In this document: piece by piece, positions 49,574-61,700 of the stretch | Numbering within the stretch: the stretch's first letter is position 1 | How the letters are laid out: the number at the start of each line of letters is the position of its first letter | Source: Cinnamomum chago | Taxonomy: Eukaryota; Streptophyta; Magnoliopsida; Laurales; Lauraceae | Assembly: GCA_038049695.1 (NCBI GenBank) | Contig: CP142458.1 | Location: 45,537,001-45,601,000, forward strand | DNA length: 64,000 nt | Direction: 5' to 3' | Program-made: the position numbers and the translations under genes | The notes under the pieces: model-generated | What the model was told of the DNA's origin: nothing | The model's input: only the letters and a program-made list of their open reading frames with translations | The model's database searches: none

Positions 49574-51372
49574 TGTTAGGGATTTTGTGTTATTGCAATT
49601 TGATGGATGCATTATCATTTTAGCATCATTCGAATTTTCACACGTGCACTGATTTAGAATATTTTGAAATCTTGATTTTCACATGCATTGGTTTTAAGAC
49701 TTATAGAAATATTGATTTATGCATGTTTTGATTTTAAACTTGGATGCATTTCATTTTGAAAAGAAGTTTTATCAAATCAAGCTAGCCTATGTTTTAAATC
49801 TTTCAAATCATTTTAGTCTTTTTATGTTTCATGTTTTAAACCTCTTGGTTTGATTTAAAACATGATTCCAAGCTTGATTCAGTGGCCCAAAAGTCCCCAC
49901 AAGAAATCTCTTTGAAATATGCTATTTTAGGGAATTTTGGTCCTAGGCCTGGGTCGACCTGCAGTGTGGCCGGTCGACCGGCCCAGGGGACCCGGTCGAC
50001 CGAGCCCACTGCGGGTCGACCAGGTAAAGAGCCGTTGTGCTCTTTTCAAACGGTCAGTTTTATGACCGTTGAAGGCCAGGTTGACCGGGCACAGGGGCAG
50101 GTCGACCGGGGACTAGCCGTTCGGCAGTTTTTTGCTATAAAATGAAGTTCATTCCTTTGCCAAAGTTAGAGATTTTTAAGCCATCCTTGAGGTGTTTGGA
50201 AACAAAGAAAAGGGGATGAACTAAGAGAGACCAAGGGATCATTTGGAAAGCTAAACCTTGGATTAATGAAGTTAAATCTCTAAGTAAGCTTTACCTTTCT
50301 TAATCATATGTTATATGCTTTGTTTAAATTATTGGTAAATGATTTTTAGCATGATAACTATGATGTGTTGAATCCATTCTTCATTTAATCTTTGATCTAA
50401 GTTGGATTGGATTCTTCACCCTTGATTTCAAACCAAGTTGTTTTAAAATCTTCTTTAATCATGCTTAGCCAAAATCTTTGATTTCTTTTATAGCATGATT
50501 CATTTACCTGGTTGAAATTTTATTTGTTGTTTTCATTCATTTAAACTTTAGTTAAATTAATTTGGGTTTGAAAACAACATTGCACATGCATCACATGTTT
50601 AGAGCTAATTAATTTCATACAACTTGTGAGCCTTTGGTTTTCATATCATTAACAAGTTTCTATCCATACATGTGATTTACATTTCACTTCAATCAAAATC
50701 TTTTATGTGCCTTAAACTTTTAAATGCTTTGAGCATATATTGATTGAGCTTACTTTTTAAACTTGATTGAAGTTATCACACACACACACACACACACATC
50801 ATGAGCATTCATCTTTGCATTCATTTAGTGTTTGTGTGAGTTATTTTTTCAATTTCATATCCGTCTATTTTAGAGGCAAATATATTGAGCTTAAATTGTA
50901 TCTCTTTGAGTGTTTGTGCAGACACTTCTTTAAGAGAAATCCTTCTTTTGTAAAGGTTATTGCTTAGCCTAAGAAAAGCACATTGTAGAGGTTATTGCTT
51001 AGCTTTGGAAAAGCATCTTGTAAAGGTTATTGCTTAGCCTAGAAAAGCACATTGATAGGTTGTTGTTTAGCCTAGAAAAACAATATTGTAAAGGTTATTG
51101 CTTAGCCTATTGAAAAGCATAGATAGTGAAAATCCGGTGGGGTGTTGGATCACAAGGCGGTAGTGGATGTAGGCATTGAGGCCGAACCACTATAAATCAT
51201 TGTGTGATGGTGATTGCTTTGTGGTGATTTTTTTATTAGCTTCCGCATTTTGTTTGATAATCATCACTTGTGACTAGTTAATTTTAAAGAAGTTAAAATT
51301 GGTCATAATTGGTTACTTACTTGTAGCTCACCCTATTCACCCCCCCTGTAGGGTTAGGTTCCAGGACTTTCA
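49574..51372 (+). repeat. S2 3' LTR
   Basis: 1799 bases, TGTTAGGGAT...GACTTTCA, nearly the same as 37855-39657. The CA microsatellite is longer here ((CA)11 at 50777-50798), and scattered substitutions are present (for example around 49630 and 49895). Confidence 0.92.
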
Positions 51373-51377
51373 AGGCA

Positions 51378-52657
51378 CCCATAGGGTAGAGCCTACATAA
51401 GTTATTATTTGATGGTTTTTAAGGGTTTTGAATATTTTAGGCTTATCCTTAGGTTAAATTTTTATGGGGTTGGATGTATTTTGATGGGAAGTATCTTTTT
51501 GTATTCGATTGGGATTCAATTGGATGTTAATTAATTGAGCTCAGTTATTAATTGGGGGTTTTCCGGAAATGAACAGACTGGGCGCCTAAGGGGTGGCGCC
51601 TAAGTGCATTTGACAGGTTGGGCGCCCAGAGGGTGGCACGCAGGCTGACAGTATTAGGGTTTTTTAGGTTTTTGTGTTTATGGACTAATTTGAGTCCAAA
51701 TTGATTAAGGTTCTAGGATCTTTTGAGTTAAAGGTGTTTACTATGTTATTTGGTGTGGGATTAGGGTCTTAATTAATCATATTTAATTCTTAATTAGGGG
51801 ATTCTTAATGGATGAGCAAGCTAGGCTCCAAAGGGGAGGAACTTATCGTGACATTTTTGGGTTTCCTAATTAATTTTAGTGATTCCTTAATCTAGTTTCA
51901 GATCAAATTAGTTTAAGACTCCGTTTTAGGGTTTTTTAGTAATTTAATGATTTTTATGTTAATTAATTCTAACGTTTTAATTAATTTTAGGGTTTTAACC
52001 TACTTAGGCATGAAATTCGATAACATAGACTATTTACTATTATCTTTGAATTTTATGAATATCTTTTAATTTTTTTTTTGGTTTCTTCTCTAATTTACTA
52101 CAGAGCAAGGAAAGAAAGAAGAAATGACTTTATGTTTTTTGATTTATTTATTTATTTTTATGATTTTATGATTTGAATGATCCTACGATGTGTTGTGTGA
52201 TAGAAATGATAATTTGAAGTGCAGAACACAACAAAGAATTAAACATATCAACTATTATGCAATTCATAATCGAATCGAATGCAGAAGATCAAAAATTACG
52301 TGCAAAAGTGGGAAAATCCACCTAGGTGCTGCCTTGCTCAGTCAGGGTTTTCTACAAAGTGAGATGAACACGCGATGTTCTAAGAATTTCCACTGCAATT
52401 CCCGATATTCAGCAAATGATGCGGATACATACCCTAATGTGAACTACTAATGATGCAGCCGACAAATCTATAAGGAGATGATGCATAAATGGAGATCCGG
52501 TGTCCATATCCCAGTTTCAGAATCCCAGAGGGTGGTGCCTAGCCTATTTAAGAGGGATAGGCGCCCAGAGGGTGGCGGCGCCTAGCCTGTTTGTAGAGGG
52601 CTCTTTGCGATCGGTCCAATTTAAATGATGATGACAATGATACTGACGCGAGATCTA
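51378..52657 (+). other. Continuation of the GGCGCC-repeat region
   Basis: Resumes the sequence cut by S2. GGGCGCCTAAGGGGTGGCGCC near 51580, GGGCGCCCAGAGGGTGG near 51619 and AGGCGCCCAGAGGGTGGCGG near 52560 are further hairpin units, now at wider spacing. The rest is AT-rich with no recognisable ORF. Confidence 0.6.
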
Positions 52658-52662
52658 TTTTG

Positions 52663-54889
52663 TGTAAGTCCGGGGGATCCGAACCCTAGAGGGGGTGAAT
52701 AGGGTGAGCTCCAATTATGACCAATTTTAATCAATTTTAACTTCTTTAAAACAAACTAGTCACAAGTGATGATTATCAAACAAAATGCGGAAGCTTAAAG
52801 AAAACAATCACCACAAAGCAAGCACCATCACACAAGGATTTATAGTGGTTCGGCCTCAATGCCTACATCCACTACCGGCTTGTGATCCAACACCCCACCG
52901 GATTTCCACTATTTATGCTTTTCAATAGGCTAAGCAATAACCTTTACAATATGCTTTCCAAGGCTAAGCAATAACCTTTACAATGATGTTTTTCAAGACT
53001 TAACATCAACCTATACATTATGCTTTTATAGGCTAAGCAATAACCTCTTCAACCACAAGGTTGGTTATCTCACTAAGTAGTGTCTAACATACACTTGATG
53101 GAGATTCAATTAAGCTCATTACAATGCCTCTTAATTAGGCGGATATGGAAGTGAAAAACTAACTCACACACACACACTAAATGAATGCAAAGATGTATGC
53201 TCATGATGTGTGTATGATGTCCTCAATCATTTTTAAAATGAAAGCTCATAAATGTATGCCTAAGGCTTTTGAAAGTTTTAGCTCATGAAAACATTTAAGA
53301 TTGAGGAAAGAATGCAAGTCACATGTTAAAAGTAACAACTTGTTAATGATATCAAAGATTCACAAGTTGTATGAAATTAATTAGCTCTAAACATGTGATG
53401 CATAGGGATGTCAATCAAATCAACAATGTAGCTCATAAAACATAAAAAATAGATTTGATTGAAATAAGGGGACAAATCATATGTAATTATAAATACAACT
53501 TGAATATGATATACCAATCAATGCAAAGCAAGTTGTGAAACTTTAAAACAATAATACATATAATTTGTAAAGTTTGTTGAATCCAAAACATAAGATACAT
53601 TTGAAAGAGATTTTCTTATGATGAAAAACAACACCCAAAGAGTCAACCAAGTATATGAATCATGTTACATATAATTTCAAAGATTCTTTCATTAACATGA
53701 TCTACTTAGATTTACCAAATAAAGTACTACTTGGATTGAATCAATGGTGATGCATCCAAAACAATAGATCAATTCAAAACATAAAACATGCTAAGGACTC
53801 AACACATCATAGGTTGACATGCTACTAAAGATTTACCAAAGATAAAACAAAAACATGAAAACATATGATTTGTAAAGTTGTTGAATCCAAAACATAAGAT
53901 AGTTTTGAAAGTGATTTTCTTATGTTGAAAAACAACAACCATAGATTCAACCAAGTATAAGAATCATGTTATATATAATTTCAAAGATTCTTGCATTAAC
54001 ATGATCTACTTAGATTTACCAAAGATAAAGTACTACTTGGATTGAATCAAATGGTGTTGTATCCAAAACAATAAATCAATTCAAAACATAAAACATGTTA
54101 AGGATACAACACTTCATACATAGTTTATCATGCTACAAAAGATTTACCAAAAGTAAAACAAAGCATGAAAACATATGATTAAGGAAAGTAGAGCCTACTG
54201 GGTGATTTAACTTCATTAATCCAAGCTTTCGCTTTCCTAAAGATCCCCTTCATCCCTTAGTTCATTTCCCTTTAATTTGCCTCAAAACCCCTCAAGGAGG
54301 GCCTTAAAATTCCCAACTTTTGGCAAAGGAAAGAACTCATTTTTATAGCAAAAAATGCCCAACGGCTAGTCCCAGGTCGACCTGGCAAAAGGGGGGGGGG
54401 GTCGACCTGGCCTTCACAACAGCATAATTTCTGACCGTTGGAGCTTCAGGAACCAGTCAACCTGCTGTGTGGCAGGTCGACCTGGCCGCCAGGTCGACCT
54501 GCCACACAGGCAGGTTGACCACTGGGACCAAAAAATTCCCAACTTTTGCATATTTGAAGGTTTTTCTTGGGGGAACTTTTTGGGCTATTAAATCAAGCTG
54601 AAATACATGTTTTAAATCATTGTAAGGGTTTTTAAAACATGAAACATAGAAAGCCTAAAATGATTCAAAACTTTAAAAACAAAGGCTTGCTTGATTTGAT
54701 AAAACTCTTTTCTAAACCAAATGCATCCAAGATTTAAAAACAAATCATGCATAAATCAATACTTTTACAACTCTTAAAAACAATGCATGTTTAAAACAAG
54801 ATTTCAAGATTTCTTATGCATATGTGTAAATCAAATGATGCTAAAATGAAAATGCATCCATCAAATTGCAATCTACAAAAATCCTAACA
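52663..54889 (-). mobile_element. S4: solo Sirevirus-type LTR
   Basis: 2227 bases between perfect TTTTG duplications (52658-52662, 54890-54894). On the minus strand it runs TGTTAGGATT...GACTTACA and is closest to the S1 LTR. Minus-strand TATA-like site at about 54341-54348. The palindromes are AGGTCGACCT type (54375-54525), unlike the CGGTCGACCG of S1, and a G12-like run (54389-54401) lies between two of them. Confidence 0.92.
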
Positions 54890-54894
54890 TTTTG

Positions 54895-56360
54895 GTTATG
54901 CAATCAGAACTACGAAATAGTTGCAGATCTACACTACTAACATGAACCTAAGTATGTTCCTAACCTGATGATGGATCAGTGTCAGATCTATCAAAAACTA
55001 ATGCAGATCTACAATGCATGCATGATGCTAGGCATATTTCTAAGCATGAATGATGATGAAAAGCAGTGAAATGGGAGAGATCTAGGAATACCGGGGCAAG
55101 AGCGTGTTTCTCAAATTCCTAAACCGGAGTTCCCGCAGAGATCCATGGCTCTATATGATTGTTTTCTTCTAGATCTTGAAGATGTGAGAACCTCCTCTCT
55201 TTCCTCTTCTTCTTCTCTAGATCTAAGGTTCTCTCTTATGGTGGCTACCTTCCTTCTTCTTATTTTCTCTCTTTTCGGTAGCTCCCCATGCAAATGAGGT
55301 TAGGACGCATTACATAGATGTTTGGGGCGCACTAGGAGAGTTAGGATTTTAGTTCCCCCGGACTACTAGAAGGTTTCACGCATCCCAAGGTGGCCCAACT
55401 TGATCTAGGGTGAATTAGGGTTAGTAGACAAGCCGGGCACCCAGGTTGAATTGTGTAGCCTAGGCGCCCACAGGGTGGCGCCTAAGTGGGTTTCCACTTG
55501 TTTTTTGAGTTGTGTCCCATGTGAAGTTGTATCGGATTGTTTTCTTGGATTGAACTGGCGAAATTGGATGGATAGATTCCTATCTATGGGGGGCTTACTT
55601 GGATTCTTAAATGGGTTAGGCGCCATGGAATTTGACAATCTGGGCACCACAAGGGTGGCGCCTAGGTGGGGTTTCACCTCTATCTAAGTTGGGTCCCTAT
55701 TTTGAGTGGTCCGAGACTGATTTTAGGTCAAATTAGTGGAATTGGAGGGTGAGCACCCAGCCTAGGGCTCCTAGGTGAGTCTTGACGGGGTGGGTACCAT
55801 TGGGTGTGGCACCTATGTGGAAATCAGTAGGCTAGGCGCACAAGGGGTGGCGCCCAGATGGACTTTCTGGCATTTTTTCAGGGTAAACGTCAGAAACTCA
55901 TAACTTTTGACTCATTCATCGGATTTTGGAGTTCTATATACCGTCGGAAAGCTCTCGAAGCATATAATCCAATGATCAATAGATCCTAATGATCAAATGT
56001 CGGAAAAGGAAGGAGACATTTGGGTCAATAGATCTTAGTTTTAGGCAAGCTAAGTGTAATCTTTGTGGGGATTGGCCTAAATGCATCCTAAGTGATTGGA
56101 CATATGTCTAATTAGTGTCGAGATCCACTCCTTGTGTAATGATGGGTTAGACTCAGGATCTCGACACGATTTGGCGTCTTCTCATGAATTTCTAAAAAAT
56201 CACTGAACTGGGTCTAAAATTATCAACACGCATCTTCATCATCGTTAATTAATCTGAATCATGCCGTTAATCATTCAATTATGGGTGAAATGGGGACATC
56301 ACTATATACCATCAGATACCATCGCTACCCCCATTGACAAGTTTAACCCGGAAGAATGTA
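54895..56360 (+). other. Continuation of the GGCGCC-repeat region, then unclassified spacer
   Basis: Further units near 55462 (TAGGCGCCCACAGGGTGGCG), 55618, 55650 and 55835 (GGGGTGGCGCCCAG). From 55870 to 56360 there is no repeat unit and no coding motif before the gypsy fragment. The whole of 36741-56360 outside the insertions may be the LTR or untranslated part of one old element. Confidence 0.5.
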
Positions 56361-57141
56361 CCTTTTCGTTGGACCCAACAGTGTGAAGGCAACTTTAAGG
56401 AACTAAAGAAACGACTTACGATAACCCTAATCCTAGTTCTCCCGGAAGTAAGTGGTGGATTTGTGATATTTACAGATGCCTCAAACTTCAGATTAGGCTG
56501 TGTTTAGATGCAGAATGGTAAGGTCGTCACATATGGCTTAAGGCAATTGAAACAACATGAGAGGAATTACGCGTATCAGGGCCTAGAATTGGCAGTGGTT
56601 GTCTTTGCTTTGAAGTTATGGAGACTGTACTTATATGGAGAAAGGTTTCAAGTTCACTCGGATCATCGCAATTGCAATACCTGTTCTCTAAAAAAAAGAC
56701 ATGAATATGAGGCAAAGGAGATGGATGTAATACATAAAGGACTGCGAATTTTCAATTAAGTGCCATCCTGGGAAGGCAAATGTTGTTGCTGTCCCAGAGT
56801 TGGTGAAAATAATTGATAACATTGATAAGCAGCTAGATTTTTGAATTTCGGATAATGTACTCTACTTTTGTGGCAGACTTTGTGTGCTAGTTGTTGAATA
56901 TTTGGAGAAGGAGATAATGACCGAGGCACACCGCACACGGTACGTTATGGACACCGACAACACCAAGATGTATCGGAACTTGAAAAAAAAATTTGGTGGA
57001 AAAATATGAAGTGTGAGGTCGTAGGATTTGTTTTCAGATGTATTATATGCCAACAGATTAAGGCTAAACACCAAAAGCCTCCCGGTATGCTATAACTGTT
57101 GGAACGACCATAGTGGAAGTGGGAACATATAACAATAGACT
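56361..57141 (+). pseudogene. Ty3/gypsy RNase H and integrase N-terminus, broken
   Basis: Frame from 56361: PFRWTQQCEGNFKELKKRL, GGFVIFTDASNFRLGCV, stop at 56505, then MQNGKVVTYGLRQLKQHERNY, LELAVVVFALKLWRLYLYGE and HSDHRN. This is the gypsy RT connection and RNase H. A HPGKANVV motif follows near 56764 in another frame. The integrase zinc-finger end reads CIICQQIKAKHQKPPG near 57038, and WKWEHITIDL runs into the D3 insertion. Sequence between DHRN and HPGKAN is shortened. Lineage not resolved; the motifs suit plant chromovirus-like gypsy elements. Confidence 0.85.
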
Positions 57142-58634
57142 TGTCATGCCTCGAGACCGAGGCCCTGATAATCAAGTCCTTAATCCGGGGGACGTGGCGC
57201 GACGGGTCAGAAAATTCCGCCCGCACACACTAATTACTTTCCCACAGGATTCCGCGGTGAGGATTCCAGACGATCCATCACAACCAATTAATCGAATTCA
57301 CAACAAATAATAATATGTGGAAGCTTGTAGCAAAATAAAAAACCAAACGAGATATAAGATAATTGCACAAACTCTGTATCAAAAGAGAAATATATAAAAG
57401 GTATAATCCAAAGTTAGTTAAAGTTGTGAGGACAACAAAAGTATATTTAAATTATACATCCCAAAAGAAGACCGATGAGGTCATAAACTAAGTTCCCAAA
57501 ATGTTATCCCAGCTCAAATTCCAACACGACGTCTACATGACATCGTTGGGCTGCCACTCACGCTCCACTGGCGGCCCTACCGCCTCAACCGCGTGCTCCG
57601 CCTCAAAATCTACGGGTTCGACATCTGACACCAAACAAAAGAGTATCAAACACGACGGTCTGACAAGTGAATAAAGCGGATAAGGTATACAAGTTTTTAT
57701 AAATGTCATGTTTAAAATCATAAAAATACAATTGAAACGAAACATATATAAAGAGTAAACCAAATGAACCAAATCTATACAAATGAAAGAATTTCATAGT
57801 TTAAATGTTTCAAACTAACTGACAAATAATCGAAATATTGGCAAACCACATGTAGCTATATTGTCCTATTACTGAAGTAACAAGAGCACACAGATAAATT
57901 ACCGTTGCCATAAAAAATGGCCGGAACAGACAGACAGAAGCCGTTGCCACTACTCGTGGGACCGTAATACAGAACCGTTGCCATGGCCGGAGCAAACAAA
58001 CAGAATCCAAACTGCAGTTGGCAAGTAATTTTAAGATCCCAAGTCGGGTGATCAACCCAACTAGGTGACCTCAGCTTAGTGGTGCCATTCAAAACCAAAA
58101 CCTAAATCGAAACAAATCAAATCATAATGATACATTTCCAAAATCGATAAAAGGAACTACTCCAGACAAATACATACTGACAAATTCGAACGAATCAGAT
58201 GAGTAGCCTTACTGATGTTTCTGAACGTGGCAAAGCACGCAAATCTATTTCAAAACAATTTGTAGAAAATATTCAAATTTTCATAACTTGGAATGAAGTG
58301 AATAAGATGATTAATAATGTTTGATGGGCTTACCGGGGGCCGTCTCAATACATGTTTAGTGTCTCCATGTTGATTTATAAGTGAAGGAGTTGGTGTCTCT
58401 GAAGGTTTCCAACATTTGAGACATAAAGTGTATATTAAGACTAATGGAAAATCCCCGGGCAATTTAATTACTAAACTTTCTCCATGGGTTTTATTCAAAT
58501 AAGGTGATGCGGGCTCAAATTCTTTATTCCCAATGATTAATAAGTCTTTAGGAAGTTTTTACACTCGAACCGGGCTCAAAACTTACTCCACCGGGCCTTA
58601 AAATGGATTGGAAGAAATCTAGGCCAAAACCCAA

Positions 58635-58669
58635 GCCCGCTCGAGCGGGCCCAGCTCGCTCGAGCGGGC
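58635..58669 (-). repeat. D3 palindrome pair (GCCCGCTCGAGCGGGC type)
   Basis: Two adjacent palindromes, GCCCGCTCGAGCGGGC (58635-58650, perfect over 16 bases) and GCTCGCTCGAGCGGGC (58654-58669), at the place equivalent to the D2 cluster. Confidence 0.85.
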
Positions 58670-58760
58670 TGAGCTTCTGCCCAACCCGAGAACAGTCAGC
58701 TGCATGCTGACTATTTCCGGTTCCTCCTTCCGATTTCCACTTCTAATCACTTCCCATTAA

Positions 58761-61700
58761 TGTGAGAACCCGACCCCTAATCTCTTGGATTAGTGTTGTT
58801 TTATTTGTGGATTAGTTTCTTTTAGTGGGATTAGTATTTGTTGGGTTGAGTTTGTGAGCTAGAATGGTTTTTCTCTAGTTTTGGGGATTTTCGAGTGCCT
58901 TGTGATTAGTGGGACCCTTTGGGGGTTCTTTTAGTGACTTTGTGCGTGATTGGGAGGTTATTCTAAATTCTTGATAATTCTTGTTTTAGCCTCATTTGAC
59001 TTATTTTGTTAACCTTTACAACTTTCGTGTTCACTCCGTAACCGTTCGAAGCTCCAAAAATCAGTTTTTCCAGCCCGGAGGGCAAAACAGTCTTTTCACA
59101 CCAATCTGTACCCAAAACTCGATATTCTCGAAATCCGCGAAACATATACTTTTTGAAAACTAGATTTTATGAGAAACGTTTTTCTCTTCTTCGTCGATCG
59201 CATCCGAGGCCCACAAATAGATGTTTTACCCTTGGCAAGCTTTGAGTGTGGTGGGGCCCACACCCACCCATTATACAAGTGACTCCACTCTCTTTTTCTC
59301 CCTCATTTCCCCATTCCATCGACTGAAACTTCCCAGCTACAGTGCCAGCAGCCCTTCTTCTCCATTTCTTCCATTTCTCTTGCTCTAATGGAGCCTCCAA
59401 GCCACCAATCCGACGAGGAAACTCCGGCAACTTCCTCTCCTTCATCTCCTCTCTTGTTTGGCACCATTTTCGTGGGAAACCAAGGTGGGCAGCCCCTATT
59501 GCAAGCTTCTTCTTCTTGGTTCATGACTCTAGAGGTAAAGACTCCTTCCCATTTTCCCTTTTTGTGCAATGGCTTCCCCTTAGGTTCTATTTCCTTGTTT
59601 GATTTGAGCCCATTCATTGTCTTCCTTTGTTTAACCCATTTTAGGGTTTGTTTTGGGGGTTTTTGTAGAGATTGTTGATCTTGAGCTTGAGAGGTGATTA
59701 GAAGCTTGATTTGCTAGCTTGGGACCCAAGGCAAGTGGATGAATGGATGGTTTGAATGTTATCAAAGTTTTATGAGAAAATCCTAAGTTTTATTACTTGT
59801 CCTTGATCATTGGATACATGTTTTCACATATGCTTCTTGCCACATATATATTGATTTCGAAATTTGCATATCAATGGTTGTTTCTCTCTTGTTAATTTCT
59901 TGGAAAGATATACTTTCAAATTGTCAAAGTTGCTCATATGGTCTTGAAATGAATGGGGTTGGTTTCTCCACCCATGTTTATGTTTACTAGCTTGTATGGA
60001 TTTGAAATAGAAGCTCATTTAAAGAGTTTGGCCAACTAATCTATTGTTTTGGAAATGGGATCAATGGTTTTTAATTACCCCTTGATTATGGCAAATGGAC
60101 CCTTGTATACAATGGAGATTCTTCCCTTTGGTTTGGTTTTAAGTGAGAAGAAAGGAGATGTTTAGTTTTACTTTTTCATTGGAGTTTTCATGAGGAATGT
60201 GGTTGGCTAAGTCATTTAATGTTTTGTAAACATGTTGGTTTAGCATGTATTGTCCTTTGGTTATATCCTAAATGAATGTTTGTGAAATGGTTTCCTTCCT
60301 CCTTCCTTTGTATTGGACTTGATGTGGAAGGATGAGGTGATGAATGATCCCATGTTGGAGTTTTGGGGAAGTGTAGATAAAGGCATTGGAGGAGCTCTTA
60401 GCTCAATTTTATTGTAAGGACTCAGTAGAAGTGGGGAGAATGGTTTTAAGGAGGAGAAATGGCTAAAAATTTGAATACAGTGGGTGTTCGCGCACCTGGC
60501 GGTCAGCCTGCGGTCACCTGGCGGCTAGCCTCCTGGTGACTGGCGGCTAACCGCCAGCTAGCCGAAATGTCACGGTGGCTTTTTCAGAGAGCACACTTCT
60601 TCTCCTCAAAACTCAGTCAGCTCCACGGTTGGCCAGCGGCTAACCGCCGAACACATCGGCGGCTAACCGCCAGCTAACCGCACTTGGCGGTCAGCTTTCC
60701 AGTAAGCTGCATTTCTGTAGCCCAGCCGCAGTCAGCTGTGCGGTCAGCCAGCGGCTAGCCGCCTGCCCCAGCGGCGGCTAACCGCCAGCTAACCGAAGTT
60801 CCCCAGATTTTGAAAAGCTCCGGTTCGTTCGAGCGTTGAGCTTTGTCGATCAAAGGAGATTCACTAGGCTTTGTATGAGGCCATTCGAGAAAGAAACCAT
60901 ATCACGAGGATGTCATTCGAAGTTTTGAAAATCCAAAGTGTATAAGGAGCCCGGGATGTCTTCAAACTCAAGGAGTACCAAGTAATGACCATAATCGACG
61001 TACGGGACCCCCTATGCACTTAAATAGATCTTGAAAGTAATATTTTACCCGAAATTGCTATAGTTCATTGTTTCACCTCATTTCCAAGACTTGTATTATA
61101 TGACTTGTTTTCCCGAAAGCATTGAAGTTACTCCAGTAACAGTTAGTTGTCCCGAGATGTATTGCCCGATATGAAATGACAGTGTGCCCTTGAGCACCCC
61201 CGTTTTACCCGTTTATTTACTGTACTTGATTTACTTGCATATGTCTCGATTGGTTTTGACCTATGAGTCAGCATCACTAAGCTTGGATACCTTGTCGGTT
61301 TGATCCACCGACTTGGAAATCCCCCTCCCGTCCCGCCAGCTGCAGTTTGGATCCCGATACCCGGTTATTGCCGTGGTCCCGTCCCGATACCCGGTTCGCT
61401 ACCGTGGTCCCGTTCCCGTATATTTATATTGTATATATGATTTGTGTTGAGTCTCCTCACCTTGTGTGACTGAGACCAACGTCCCGTTATACTCTTGTCA
61501 CTTCGGTGATAGAGGACTTAGCTTCTTGTGATTGCCATCTTGCCAGTTCCCGATTCCTTGGATACCCGACATGTTTTATATTGCTTATATGTTTCCGATA
61601 AATGATTCGTTTCCTTTATGAAAGTTGTTATTTAGACAAGTGTTAATATTCTCCAAAGTGAATTCAGTTATTGTTATTATGTTGTTTTCTGTTCCTTCTA

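Larger units (their letters stand above)
37855..51372 (+). mobile_element. S2: Sirevirus-derived element with gag only, holding two solo LTRs
   Basis: 5' LTR 37855-39657, primer site 39660-39672, broken gag, non-coding internal region, multiple polypurine tracts, 3' LTR 49574-51372. Flanks AGGCG (37850-37854) and AGGCA (51373-51377) are a target-site duplication with one CpG-type change. Without the nested solo LTRs S3 and C2 the internal region is about 4 kb and has no pol. The two LTRs differ at scattered sites, so S2 is older than S1. The uninterrupted internal region of S1 supplies the empty sites for both nested insertions. Confidence 0.9.

Noticed and set aside
57142-57310. ORF crossing the start of D3
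   Set aside because: Joins the end of gypsy integrase to LTR sequence; a junction artefact.
59342-59678. Ser/Pro-rich ORFs in C3 as a possible host gene
   Set aside because: They lie wholly inside a solo LTR bounded by target duplications and are not preserved in C1 or C2.
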